Position numbers and translations under genes: made by a program. From Hirsutella rhossiliensis (lineage: Eukaryota; Ascomycota; Sordariomycetes; Hypocreales; Ophiocordycipitaceae), in the NCBI RefSeq assembly GCF_020360975.1, contig NW_025408677.1, positions 1,054,001 through 1,118,000 on the forward strand: DNA of 64,000 nt. The letters run 5' to 3'. The notes under the pieces are model-generated. The model saw only the letters and a list, made by a program, of their open reading frames with translations. It had not been told where the DNA came from and did no database searches. Position 1 is the first letter of the stretch, and the number at the start of each line of letters is the position of its first letter. Shown here in pieces: positions 21,335 to 31,244 of this stretch.

Positions 21335-24300
21335 CACCCCCTTAGCTATAGCCTGCCCTTATAGAAAGGGTAAAGCTAAATACCTAGGCCGGTGAGCGTA
21401 TAGAGGAGGTCTTAGTCTATACTTCTCCCCTACTCGAAATCCGGGTTTTAGCCTAGGCTCTTTTAGACCTACTTAAGGAAAAGGGGCCTAAGGAGGAAAT
21501 TAAGTCCTATAAGAAAGGGGGGCTTCTTTAAGGACAAGTCCCTAAAAAGGGGGCCTTTAAGAAGAATAAGTCCTAATTAAGCTAGGGGCCCTCCTTTAGG
21601 ATAAGTCCTAATTCCTCTCTTTGGCTATAGACGTCTCCTTCCTCCTACGTGCTATTAGCTCCTCTCGTAGACTCTTAAGGCGGGCTTCTAAGGACAGCTT
21701 CTCTCGAACGTCTTCTAGCCCAATTTACTATAAAAAGACAGCTAGCTTCTGCTTCGGCAGGGTCTTCGTAAGACCGTCGGCTTTTATTAATACCGTTAGA
21801 ACCTAACGGACGGAAATAAGTCCCCTTTAGACCTCTTAGCGTAACCAATGCTAGTAGATATCGATATGCCGTAGCCGGGTCGACAGCTTGCTGTTTTCCT
21901 TCGTAAGAATTCGTATAGTCTACGTATTATCGCATTCTATAGCTAACGGGGTCGGAATTTGCAGTCGTAGAGAAATAAGTAGCCGGCTAAGGAAAATAGC
22001 TTCCTTTAACGCTTCTAAAAGAGCTAGTAGCTCTGCCTCTATACTAGAAGTCGTAACGGTAGCTTGCTTCGAAGCTCTCTAAGCAATAGTTCCTCTAAAA
22101 AGGGATATAATATACCCTTATAAGCTCTTTCTATCTAAGGAATTATCCGCAAAGGACGAATCGCTCGAATAAAGGAAGATTTCGGCAGCTAATTTCCTTC
22201 CCTACCCTCCTAGGCGTAGACCATATAATCTCGTTAAATAGAGATAAAGGATAGCTCTATCTACTGCTTCTTAATGCTTAGGGTTAGGATTCTAGTTATG
22301 CCTAGCTAGCCGGGAGACCGTAAAAGAGATATCCGGTCTAGTAGAAATAGCTGAAAAAAGTAGGGAGCCTACCTTCTATTAATATTAGTGTTTCTCTTGC
22401 TCCCTAGCTTAAAAGGACGGATTAGGCAAAAGCTCTTCGTCTAATATAGGCGTAAAGGGAAGCTTCTTATCGAGGGAATTAGGGAGGAATTTATAAGCGA
22501 CCTTATCGATATAGGCGTCTTAGGTAAGCTAGATAGTCCGTTAGGACCTATTCCTAAGGATTCGTATCCCTAGGAACCACTTTAGCTCCCCTAGCCTAGT
22601 TATCTTATACCTTTATTGCAGGCCTTATATAGCCTCCCTAGTAGTAGCTTCTTCCTCTTTCGGGTAGGCCTAGATAATATCGTCGACGTAGAAGAAGACC
22701 GTGATTTTACCCTTCTATATTATACACGGTTCCTAAGGGACTTTCGTAAAGCCTAGGGCTTCGAGGGAACCTATTAAATGCTGTTGCTAAAGAAGGGGTG
22801 ATCTTCGTAGTCCGTATAGAGCTTTCCTAAGCCGTAGAACCTTTCCTAGTTATTAGAAACTAGGAGGAAGTCGTATATAGATAACTTCTTCTTCCTCGAG
22901 TAGGCAGTTAATAAAGGCGTTAACTATATCTATCTAATCGAGCTCGAGGTCGAATTCTGCTACTATAGCTATAAGGGTCCGAAAAGACATCCTAGCTAGG
23001 GTAGTTGCCCTAGTAGGTAAATCCCCCTTTTCCTATTAATTCCTATAGATAACTAGCCGGGCTTTATACTTTTAAAGGAAGCCGTGTTTATTAGTCTTAT
23101 AGATAAAGACCTACTTATAGCTAAGGACCTATTTTCCTCTTGTTTTTTCCTTAAGGACCTCTTCGAAAGACCCTATCTCTTCGTGTAAGGCTAGGTGGTC
23201 TTTCTAGGCCTAGAAAAACTAGTCTCTAAAGGGGTGTTTTTCTAGCTGCTTCTAGTTTGCTAGTAGGTCCGGGAGGTCTCTTTTATATACCTTCCTTGCT
23301 AATAGTGGCTTAAAAAGCCGGCCTGCTATAAACGCTCCGTAGGAACCGTCTTCTATTAGCGTTAGGTAGAAGTCGGAAAAACGATCGAAATAGGGGAGAG
23401 ATTAGTCTTTTTTAGTATCCGTATCGGGCCCTATACCTTCCTTTACTTCTCGAAGCAGGGATAAAAAGGCAGCCGGGTAATCCTTCGAGAGAGGTGCTTT
23501 TCCTACCCCCTTAGGGGCCGAGACGGGAAGACTAACTGAAAAAGCTGCTTCTAGATCTTCTTCTTATTCCGTAAGAGGAGGCGTAGGGAGGTAGGCGTAT
23601 TCTAGCTCTACCGCTTTCCTATAGTCTCCTTCTTCGTCTAGATCATCTAATCTAGTAGCTTCCTCTTCTTCTTCTTCCTCGAAGTCGGCGTTATCCTCTA
23701 TTGCTTCGACGTCGGTTTCTTCTTCCGTTTCCTCGTCTAGGACCTCTTCTTAAGACTATTAGGAAGGGGGGATTTAAATCTTCTAAATTAGCTAACGTTA
23801 AGAGAGTAAGAGGGGCTGTTAATCCCTCTTTCCGTCGAAGAAGCTAAATTCGTCGAAAATCATATCCCTAGTCGAAATAACCTTCCGTAGAAGAGGAATC
23901 TAGATCCGGAAGATATTCGTAGAATTATAACTAACGAGGTAACTAATAAAGGCTCTAGGATTAAGCTTTCTTTTCTTCTTCCTTTTTAGCTATATATCGG
24001 CAGTTATTGCGTATGCCTCATAGCTATAGGCACGAAGGTAGGCTAGCGAGGCCCTCTTCTTCGTAAAGAGCTCGAGGGGTGATTTCTAGTCTATTCCTTA
24101 GTTTAGTCCCCTAGGGTCCTTTAGGTCCCTTAGGGTCCGGTTCTAAAGGTAATAGGCGGTCTTAACGACTTCCCTCTAAAGGTCGTGTAGAAGCCTTACA
24201 GCAAGTCTTATCGTACGGGCCCTTTCTATTATAGCACCCCCTAATCTTTCTGCCCCTCCGTTCTAGGCCTAGGTATTCGGTGCTAACGGGAGGGGTAAAA

Positions 24301-26615
24301 TACCCCTTTTTCGAAGCCAATTTAAGATATCCTTCGTAAATAGCTCTCCGTTAGACCGTATCTTCTTTACCTCATAGCCAAAGTAGGATTTTATCTAGTT
24401 AACGAAGTCCCGGAGGGCAGACCAGTTATGCTTGCTTAGGTAGGTCTATAAGAAATAGGGGAAAACCATCCCTAAAAAAGCGTCTATGAAAAACATTACC
24501 CTAACGAAGCTTTCCTAATCCCTAGAGACGTCGGTCTAATCGACCTAAATTTCCTTACACGGCTGGTCCGGCCGTATTAGGGTCCGTCTAGAAATTCGTC
24601 TCCTAGTCTTTCCTTAGCCGCAGTGTTCGCATTCGACGGTCTTTAGGCCCCTTATTCGTATGCCTTATTGTTGGCTAAGCTTATATAAAGCTAGGGGGCC
24701 CGGGTGACTAAGTCGTGCGTGCTAAAGAATGCCGTCTCCTTAGGCTGCTAGAAGAGGGTCCTTTATAGTAGACCTATTCCTCCTAGCAGGGAAAGCTAAC
24801 TTCTCGAGAGGTTCCTTCCTAAGGATAGGTCGGAATTCGAGAATAAATTAACCGAATTTTTCCTCGATAAGCCTAATAGTCTAATTCTTCTAGACTAGCC
24901 TCGTAGGCTTAGACGTCGTATCCTAGAAGATTCCTTCCTCTCGAAGAAGGCGGAAGGAAATCAGGCTCGTTAAAAATCGAGGGCAAAAAGCTACCCTTTT
25001 TCTTCGAAGAATTCGCATAGATCCATTAGGTAATTTTATCGTGAAATTCACCCTTCCGTATCCTTCTATCTATACGGTTAATTCCCCGGTAATAAGATAT
25101 TCCCTTCGTGCCTTCTTAAAGGACCGGAATCGTAAGAGTATATTGCAGATATCGAGGGAAGCACTAGAGTTAAGGATAGCTGATTTTCGTAGGGGATAGT
25201 CGGAGGGTCCTAACGGTTGGTCTTGCTAATCCGTGGGGAAGACGAATGCCGGATTTGCTATACTAACGATTTTTCCTCGAATTTGCGGCTCGAATAAGGG
25301 CAGCGGCGTTAGTTGCTATTTCTTAGTAACCCGAATCTCGTCTATCTTCTTCTATAACGAGGGGTCCTCCTTAAGAGACTATTATATCGTTTCTTATAGC
25401 CTCTTTAAAGGGTTAAATCCTTTAGGTCGGTTTTCCTCGAAGACCTGCTAGCATTGTAATAATCGATGACCTAGGGATTTACATGCTAGGCAGCTGTTTC
25501 GCTTAATCTTTCGTTTCTTCGAGGAATCCTTGTCCCGATCCGGAAGGTCTGCTTAAAAACCTCCCCTTTTTACCCCTTATTGCTAATATTAACGAGGTTC
25601 GATTTCGACTAGTTCCCTGATTTTTCGACTAACGGACTAAAAGGTCTATTAGGGGACTAGTCGGGCCGGTCTAACTAACGGGACCGGGGCCGGGTCCGGA
25701 GCAAGATACGGAGCCGGGGCCGCAGCTGCAGTTAACGACGGCGTTGAGGCTCTCGAGGGAGGAGGAGCCGAAGGAGCAACAGCCGCAGCAGCAGCAGCGG
25801 GAGCCGCAGCAACAGGGGCTGCAGCAGCTGTAGGGGCAGCAGGTCGAGCCGTCTAGGTCGAGTGCTAGCTACGAAGGAATAAGACTGCTTGTTGTTATAC
25901 TCGAGCAGCCTCTTCGTCTAGTTCCCGGCTAGCTTCTCGAAAGATAGTCGAGTAACCGTCACTAATAGGCTTTATTAGCAGAGATATATCCCGTAGCTAC
26001 TAGCCGGAAAGAGCTTCTATAAGGAAGTATTAGTTAGCTTCCTCGAGGATTTCTTCCTACTTAGCTAGCCACGAAGAAGCTAGTAGGTTCCTAGTAGAAA
26101 AGGCTCCTAGGTGGGCCGTATAGGTCTTCCTAATCCGGTTAGTTATATAGCCCCTCGAGGGAGCTATCGAGGTCTCGAGCTTTAAAAGCCACTGCCTAGG
26201 AGTCTCTTCCTCTCGAAGAGTAATTAGCTTTGCGGTACTAAGGCAGCAGAAAAAGCTCTCTATTATGCAGAGGTTAGCTCGGAGAAGAGGGAAGCTCCCT
26301 CTATAAATTCCGTTGCCCTAGGACGAAGAGGGGGCTCGAGAGGGTCCTGCTTATTAGAGAAGACCAAATTATAGATGGTTCTGTCTACACGAGCCCGTAG
26401 CTCCTTTACCTACTTATCCTAATCTTAGGGCTCTATAAGAATCGTCCTACGGACCGTAGGGACGGCAGAGGAGTCGGTTTTTATTATCGTTGCGGGGAAG
26501 GGTAGAAAAGTCGGTTAAAAATCGGCTTTTCTAGTAAGAGGGGTAAAAGGAAGCTACGAGGGATGCAAGAAAGGTGCCTTTTATAGCAGCCGGAAGGTAT
26601 AGGAATTCTATTCCT
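21335..26615 (-). pseudogene. Copia-A(-) gag-pol, RIP-degraded but recognisable
   Basis: Read leftward from 26615: gag, with an Ala/Pro-rich segment (25690-25860) and an intact CCHC zinc knuckle, CLACKSLGHRLLQC, at 25451-25492. The integrase region follows at about 24800-23850, then an acidic linker (23630-23760). The reverse transcriptase has FYVDDII at about 22676-22696 (YVDD 22679-22690), and RNase H (about 22500-21900) is recognised from segments such as RPDISFTVSRLARHN and the TEAELLAL-like region. Residue order gag-PR-IN-RT-RH is that of Ty1/copia. Stops such as TAG for CAG or TGG occur all along, so no polyprotein can be made. Protease was not located with confidence. Confidence 0.82.
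25451..25492 (-). other. CCHC zinc knuckle codons of Copia-A gag
   Basis: The complement encodes C-x2-C-x4-H-x4-C exactly (CLACKSLGHRLLQC). The same place in the copies at about 2950, 19690 and 32450 holds an unrelated stretch of about 46 bp without this spacing, while those at about 7285 and 59075 keep it. Confidence 0.75.
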
Positions 26616-26630
26616 CCCGGGCTTATAACT
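26616..26630 (-). promoter_or_regulatory. Primer-binding site of Copia-A, first copy
   Basis: The plus strand reads CCCGGGCTTATAACT, in which GGGCTTATAAC is one RIP step (CA to TA) from GGGCTCATAAC, the anticodon stem-loop of initiator tRNA-Met. A second copy lies at 26912-26926 next to the LTR, with a 281-bp insert between them. Copia elements prime from a tRNA-iMet half molecule, which fits this match. Confidence 0.7.
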
Positions 26631-26911
26631 ATCACGAAAAAGATATAGCCGCCTATTAGATATAAGCGACAGCGTCAATTAACGCATATAGTATACGCGA
26701 CACACCCCCTTAGGGATATCGGGTCCATTCGTCCCGGGATACCTAGATATCCTAGACCACAGCGGGAATTTTTATATAGGCAGGCCCCATGCTGATACCG
26801 CGCTCAATTGCGCTGGCGGGACTCGAACCACGGGCCTTCGGGTAATGCGCGCCAGGCTAGCTAGAAGAAGTGCGTGCGCAGTCACCGGGAAGTTCCGGAG
26901 GGTAACCTCCG
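26631..26911 (-). mobile_element. tRNA-like (SINE-like) insert with pol III box sequences
   Basis: A 281-bp insert, largely RIP-free, is flanked by a 15-bp direct repeat CCCGGGCTTATAACT (26616-26630 and 26912-26926). The minus strand holds GGTTCGAGTCC, an exact pol III B-box (consensus GGTTCGANTCC), within CGTGGTTCGAGTCCCGCC, and 22 nt upstream TAGCTAGCCTGG, matching 10 of 12 positions of the A-box. The spacing is shorter than in a normal tRNA and the T-stem does not pair well, so this is not a working tRNA. A perfect hairpin GGAGG-GTAA-CCTCC lies at about 26897-26910. An embedded CGCGACACACCCCCTTAG at about 26696 resembles the Copia-A LTR/polypurine junction. It could be a SINE or a template-switch product. 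Confidence 0.5.
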
Positions 26912-26925
26912 CCCGGGCTTATAAC

Positions 26926-27412
26926 TCGCGAAGAGATGCGAGAAGTGCATGAAAATGCACGAAGGTGAAATTAGAAGTAAGGGGTCGGATAGGCAGGGCA
27001 GAGAGATTTGATTCTTGCGGGAGCAGCAATTGCGGTAGGGGAGTGATTGTTATATTGCCTTAATTGCCCTTCTTTCCTCTATCTAACGCCCCTCTTTATA
27101 CCCGTCTAGCATCTTAATTAATAAAGAAGATCCTACTTAAAGAAGCTACTAATATCCCTTTAACTACCGAGCTTTTTGCCGGTTTTTCCCCTTCTTTCTA
27201 GCCGTTGCCGGCATATCTATCTTATCTCTCGCTACCTCTATAGGAAGCTATCGCTACTTTTGCTTCCCCTTATGCCCCTACCCTCCTCTCTATACCTCTT
27301 TTTAGCTCCTTCTTTAAAACCTGTTTTTTATACCGGGTGTTTTTAGCTTCCTTAGTCCCTCGTGCTAAGGGATATCTCCGAGAACTACGAAATCAGGCCA
27401 CGCTTCGCGATA
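26926..27412 (-). repeat. Copia-A(-) 5' LTR
   Basis: The LTR begins TCGCGAAGAGATGCG, two bases short of the usual TCTCGCGAAG, and ends CGCTTCGCGATA before the duplication ataag. It is close to its partner LTR at 20844-21334; visible differences are mostly C/T or G/A. Confidence 0.87.
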
Positions 27413-27417
27413 ATAAG

Positions 27418-28095
27418 AGGGTCGCTATATAGGCTATAGTAGTAAATCCTACTAGTTTTTAAAGTGCCCGCGCTAGGAGGCGCGGGTAAACGCACTCTAA
27501 GTAGTAGAGGGGCGTACGCGCTAGGACGGAAAGGAGGTTAGGTTCGACGATAGCGACTCTAGCAACGAGTAATCTTAGTAACGCCTCTACGGGCTTCGTC
27601 GGCGTTCCCTCGCGTACGGCAGCAGCTACTATACGGACGGGACGTATGCCCGCAGCGACCGAAAGGGCGGCTAAGATATAGGAAGGCCGCTAATATAATA
27701 TAACTATAGCGAAAGGGAGTGCCCGTATAGCCCTATACGGGAGGGAGCGGAGCCTTATATACCGGAGTACTATCCCCTACGTTACGGTACTAGGAGCTGC
27801 TACCGTGCGCCGATATAGGGGGGGCAGGATACTATAAGCTTACCGAAGCTAGCTACGCGCCGTTCTATATACCTCTGCTCCCTAGCTATAAGTGCTAAAG
27901 CCCGACTCCTAGGGCGCGGCCCTTACTAATAATATAGTCTATCCGAGAAGCTCGCTTAGGAGGGTGTTATACGTTGTTTGCTAACGTTTTTTCCGCGACT
28001 AGGCATACGTGGTCCGCGCGAGGGTTCCGTCCCCCTAGGCGCGGTATCGGGTATTATTTAAAGGGCGCCTCTTTAAAAGCTAGGTAGGGGTATAA
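27418..28095 (+). mobile_element. Gypsy-2(+) interior, right part
   Basis: This matches 45578-46257 and 61465-62144. It is GC-rich for this window, with a strong hairpin CCCGCGC-TAGGAG-GCGCGGG at about 27468-27487. No convincing protein frame was recognised; in the complete copies this stretch lies downstream of the gag-like segment. Confidence 0.75.
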
Positions 28096-28272
28096 TATAA
28101 GGGCTTTTGCCCTATATAGGCCTAGACTAGGGTCTAGGCTAAGTCTATATATAAGCGGCCTCCGCGCCTATATAGGCTAGGCCCGTACTTCTCTTCCTTT
28201 TCCCTCTTATAGATTATTAACCTTCTTTTAACGGACCGTACCTAAGCCTATGCCTCTGCCTACTCCGTAATA
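28096..28272 (+). repeat. Gypsy-2(+) 3' LTR, 177 bp
   Basis: Same ends and hairpin as the 5' LTR at 20154-20330. It is followed by the duplication ctagc (28273-28277). Confidence 0.87.
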
Positions 28273-29063
28273 CTAGCTAGCCTCTTAAAAGATAGTTAAG
28301 TAACCGTTACTAATTAGCTTTATTAGTAGAGATATATCCTATAGCTACTAGCAGGAAAGAGCTTCTATAAGGAAGTATTAGTTAGCTTCCTTAAGGATTT
28401 CTTCCTACTTAGCTAGCTATAAAGAAGCTAGTAGGTTCTTAGTAGAAAAGGCTCTTAGGTAGGCCGTATAAGTCTTCCTAATACGGTTAGTTATATAGCC
28501 CCTTAAGGGAGCTATTAAGGTCTCGAGCTTTAAAAGCTACTACCTAAGAGTCTTTTCTTATTAAAGAGAGATTAGCTTTATAGTATTAACGGATTCCGTT
28601 ATTACTATATAAGTAGTAGTTAATAGCTTCGTTTTATAGAGGTATTCCTTTCGGTAACTCTCGTAGTTGCCTAAGGTAGTAGAAAAAGCTCTCTATTATA
28701 TAGAGGTTAGCTTAGAAAAAAGGGAAGCTCCCTTTATAAATTCCGTTACCTTAGGATAAAGAGGGGGCTTAAGAGGGTCCTATTTATTAAAGAAGACTAA
28801 ATTATAGATATTTCTATCTATATAAGCCCGTAGCTCCTTTACCTACTTATCTTAATCTTAGGGCTCTATAAGAATCGTCCTATAGACTATAGGGGCGGTA
28901 GAGTCGTTTTTCGATATCGTTATAAAAGAGGGGGGGCAGAAAGGTCGGTTAATAATCGGCTGTTTTAGTAAGAGGGGTAAAAGGGAGCTACCAGGGATAT
29001 AAGAAAGGTGCCTTTTATAGTAGTCGGAAGGTATAGGAATTCTATTCCTCCCGGGCTTATAAC
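28273..29063 (-). pseudogene. Copia-A(-) gag 5' portion and primer site (continues 20153)
   Basis: This resumes the outer Copia-A after the Gypsy-2 insertion and runs to the primer-binding site CCCGGGCTTATAAC at about 29050-29063. It is co-linear with 25930-26630. Stops are RIP-type. It does not carry the 90-bp gag deletion of the inner copy. Confidence 0.78.
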
Positions 29064-29521
29064 TCTCGCGAAGAGAGATATAAGAAATATATATAAAATA
29101 TATAAAGGTAAAGTTAAAAGTAAGGGGTTAGATAGGTAGTATAAAGAGATTTAATTCTTATAGGGGTAGTAATAAAGATAAGGGAGTAATTATTATATTA
29201 CCTTAATTATCCTTCTTTCCTTTATCTAACGCCCCTATTTATTACCTATCTAGTATCTTAATTAATAAAGAAGATCTTACTTAAAGAAGCTACTAATATC
29301 CTTTTAACTACCGAGCTTTTTACCGGTTTTTTTATTCCTTTCTAGCCGTTTCCGGTATATCCGTTTTATCTCTCGCTACTTATACTTCCCCTTATACCCC
29401 TACCCTCCTTTCTATACCTCTTTTTAGCTCCTTCTTCTATACTAGGTGTTTTTAGCTTCCTTAGTCTCTCTTACTAAGGGATATCTCTAAGAACTATAAA
29501 ATTAAGCTATGCTTCGCGATA
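29064..29521 (-). repeat. Copia-A(-) 5' LTR
   Basis: The plus strand runs from TCTCGCGAAGAGAG to TGCTTCGCGATA, followed by the duplication ggtct (29522-29526), which matches 14433-14437. Confidence 0.88.
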
Positions 29522-30487
29522 GGTCTATCCTTAATATAAGTTCCTCTTAAGGTATATAAGCAAAAGCGGAATTTTAGGAAATTAAGGAATTACGTAGGAC
29601 TACGTAATAGAGGTAAAGAAGGAGTATAAGGTAGGATTTTCAATAGAATTTATTAGTAGTGTATTAGTATATAGAAGAGGTGTTAAAGTTAATAATCCTA
29701 ACTCTATCTACTAGCGGACATACTATCTTATATAGATAATTATAGCTAAACGGAAGAACCTTTCGGGACTAGATTTAGGTTGCCGTATAGCTCTAAGACT
29801 AAGGAATTTAGTAATACCTCGAGTATATTAGGAAGTGTCTTAGTTCTACTAATATTCGTGTTTAAAGGAGGTTGGTCGTGCCGGTGTTCTTAAGAGGTCT
29901 TAGCTAGCATTCTAAGCTAGCTCTATTTCTTCGATTCCCGATTATACGATAACCGGCAACCCGTTTAATATATAATAATATATAAAATAACGAGCGATTC
30001 TTGCTCTATAATATAAGAGTTTATCTATAATTAATATACTACTTATTAGCTTATATAATCGGGAGAGTATATTATAGCTACTTTATTTATAGTAGGAACA
30101 CCGTTCCTTATAGTTCCTAAGTAATTAAAAGGGGTTTTTAGATATTTCTTATACTTTCTATATATTTCCCTTACTAGGTTTTTCCTTATATTAGGTTTCC
30201 TAAAGAGATATTTACTAGGTTTTTATCTATTAAGATTTTCCTAGTAATAATAAGTTTTACCTTATATAAGGTTATCCTATAAATAATTATTATAACTATA
30301 GATATTTCCTACTATAGGTTTTTCTATTAGTATATACCTAAGGATATTCTTTTCCTAAGAAAGAATAGGTTTTTATATATCCTATTAAGATATAAGAGTA
30401 GTTTTCCTAAATTAGGTTTTTACCCTATATATATACTACTATAAATAAATTAGTAAAGAGTATATAAATCTACTTATAAAAGGAGGC
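29522..30487 (+). mobile_element. Copia-B(+) end of pol and 3' untranslated region, with solo LTR inside
   Basis: Positions 29522-29544 are the last pol codons (GGTCTATCCTTAATATAAGTTCC). A solo Copia-B LTR follows at 29545-30112 with gttcc on both sides. The 3' untranslated region resumes at 30113 and runs to the polypurine tract at about 30478-30487. Like its homologues it is packed with AGGTTTTT / AAAAACCT words. Confidence 0.82.
29545..30112 (-). repeat. Copia-B(-) solo LTR, 568 bp, TSD gttcc
   Basis: The plus strand starts TCTTAAGGTATATAAGC and ends CCGTTCCTTATA. Direct duplication gttcc flanks it (29540-29544 and 30113-30117), with uninterrupted Copia-B sequence on either side. No internal region remains, so it arose from LTR-LTR recombination after insertion of a full element. 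Confidence 0.9.
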
Positions 30488-30769
30488 TATAAAGAATAGT
30501 ATTCCTACTATAAATAAAGTAGCTATAATATACTCTCTTAATTATATAAGCTAATAAGTAGTATATTAATTATATATAAAACCCTATATTATATAGTATA
30601 AACTACTTATTATTTTATATATTATTATATATTAAATAGGTTCCCGGTTATTATATAATTAGGAATTAAAGAAATAGAGCTATCTTAGAATACTAGCTAA
30701 TACCTCTTTTATATACTAATATACTACTAATAAATTCTATTAAAATTCCTACCTTATACTATCGCGAAG
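30488..30769 (+). repeat. Copia-B(+) 3' LTR, left part, with internal deletion
   Basis: The LTR begins TATAAAGAATAG and is interrupted at 30769 by a Copia-A; it resumes at 44107-44190. Together the parts are about 207 bp short of 568: near 30700 the sequence jumps from AATACCTCTT to TTATATACTAATATAC. In intact LTRs an ACCTCTT word lies on each side of the missing part, so deletion between these short repeats is likely. Confidence 0.82.
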
Positions 30770-31244
30770 CGTAGCCTAATTTCGTAGTTCTCGGAGATAT
30801 CCCTTAGTACGAGGGACCTAGGAAGCTAAAAACACCCGGTATAGAAAAAGGAAGAAGGAGCGAAAAAGAGGTATAAAAAGGAGGGTAGGGGTATAAGGGG
30901 AAGTAGAAGTAGCGATAGCTTCCTATAGAGGTAGCGAGAGATAAGACGGATATGCCGGTAACGGCTAGAAAGGAAGGGAAAAACCGGTAAAAAGCTCGGT
31001 AGTTAAAAGGATATTAGTAGCTTCTTTAAGCAGGATCTTCTTTATTAATTAAGATGCTAGACGGGTATAAAGAGGGGCGTTAGATAGAAGAAAGAAGGAT
31101 AATTAAGGCAATATAATAATTATTCCCCTGCTATAATTGCTGCCCCCGTAAGAATTAAATCTCTCTGCCCTACCTATCCGACCCCTTACTTCTAATTTTA
31201 CCTTTATATATTTTTATATACTTCTCGAATCTCTCTTCGCGAGA
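30770..31244 (+). repeat. Copia-A(+) 5' LTR
   Basis: Starts TATCGCGAAGCG, ends CTCTCTTCGCGAGA. It is followed by the primer-binding site GTTATAAGCCTAGG, the RIP-altered complement of the initiator tRNA-Met anticodon arm. Confidence 0.9.

Larger units (their letters stand above)
20844..27412 (-). mobile_element. Copia-A(-), complete ends, TSD ataag, least mutated copy
   Basis: LTRs lie at 20844-21334 and 26926-27412, with ataag on both sides (20839-20843 and 27413-27417). This is the innermost Copia-A of its nest and retains much more CpG, CA and TG than the others, so it is the best guide to the family sequence. It carries an extra 281-bp insert at its primer-binding site (26631-26911) and lacks about 90 bp of gag near 26240. 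Ends are TGT...AGA when read in its own orientation. Confidence 0.9.
20154..28272 (+). mobile_element. Gypsy-2(+) with nested Copia-A, TSD ctagc
   Basis: Two 177-bp LTRs (20154-20330 and 28096-28272) bound the element, and ctagc flanks it (20149-20153 and 28273-28277). Its own interior is 20331-20843 and 27418-28095; Copia-A 20844-27412 is inserted at ataag. Compared with the complete copies at 44563 and 60448 it lacks about 333 bp of the gag-like stretch: CTATAAAG joins directly to GTAATAAG at about 20728. This copy is richer in CpG than the others. Confidence 0.88.
14438..29521 (-). mobile_element. Copia-A(-) composite, TSD ggtct, holding LTR-E and Gypsy-2
   Basis: A complete minus-strand Copia-A is bounded by LTRs 14438-14894 and 29064-29521 and by the 5-bp duplication ggtct on both sides. 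Its own sequence is 14438-15308, 15995-20153 and 28273-29521. The rest is LTR-E (15309-15994) and a Gypsy-2 (20154-28272) that contains yet another Copia-A. RIP mutation is intermediate: many CpG remain but CpA is nearly gone. Confidence 0.9.

Noticed and set aside
21621..22082. Two plus-strand open frames of about 60 codons
   Set aside because: Antisense to Copia-A RNase H, which is convincingly coding on the minus strand.
25233..25451. Plus-strand 72-codon open frame
   Set aside because: Antisense to Copia-A gag.
26484..26678. Minus-strand 64-codon open frame
   Set aside because: Crosses from the SINE-like insert through the primer-binding site into the leader; no conserved features.
26810..26870. 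Functional tRNA gene on the minus strand
   Set aside because: B-box is perfect, but A-box to B-box spacing is too short, the T-stem does not pair and no acceptor stem closes.
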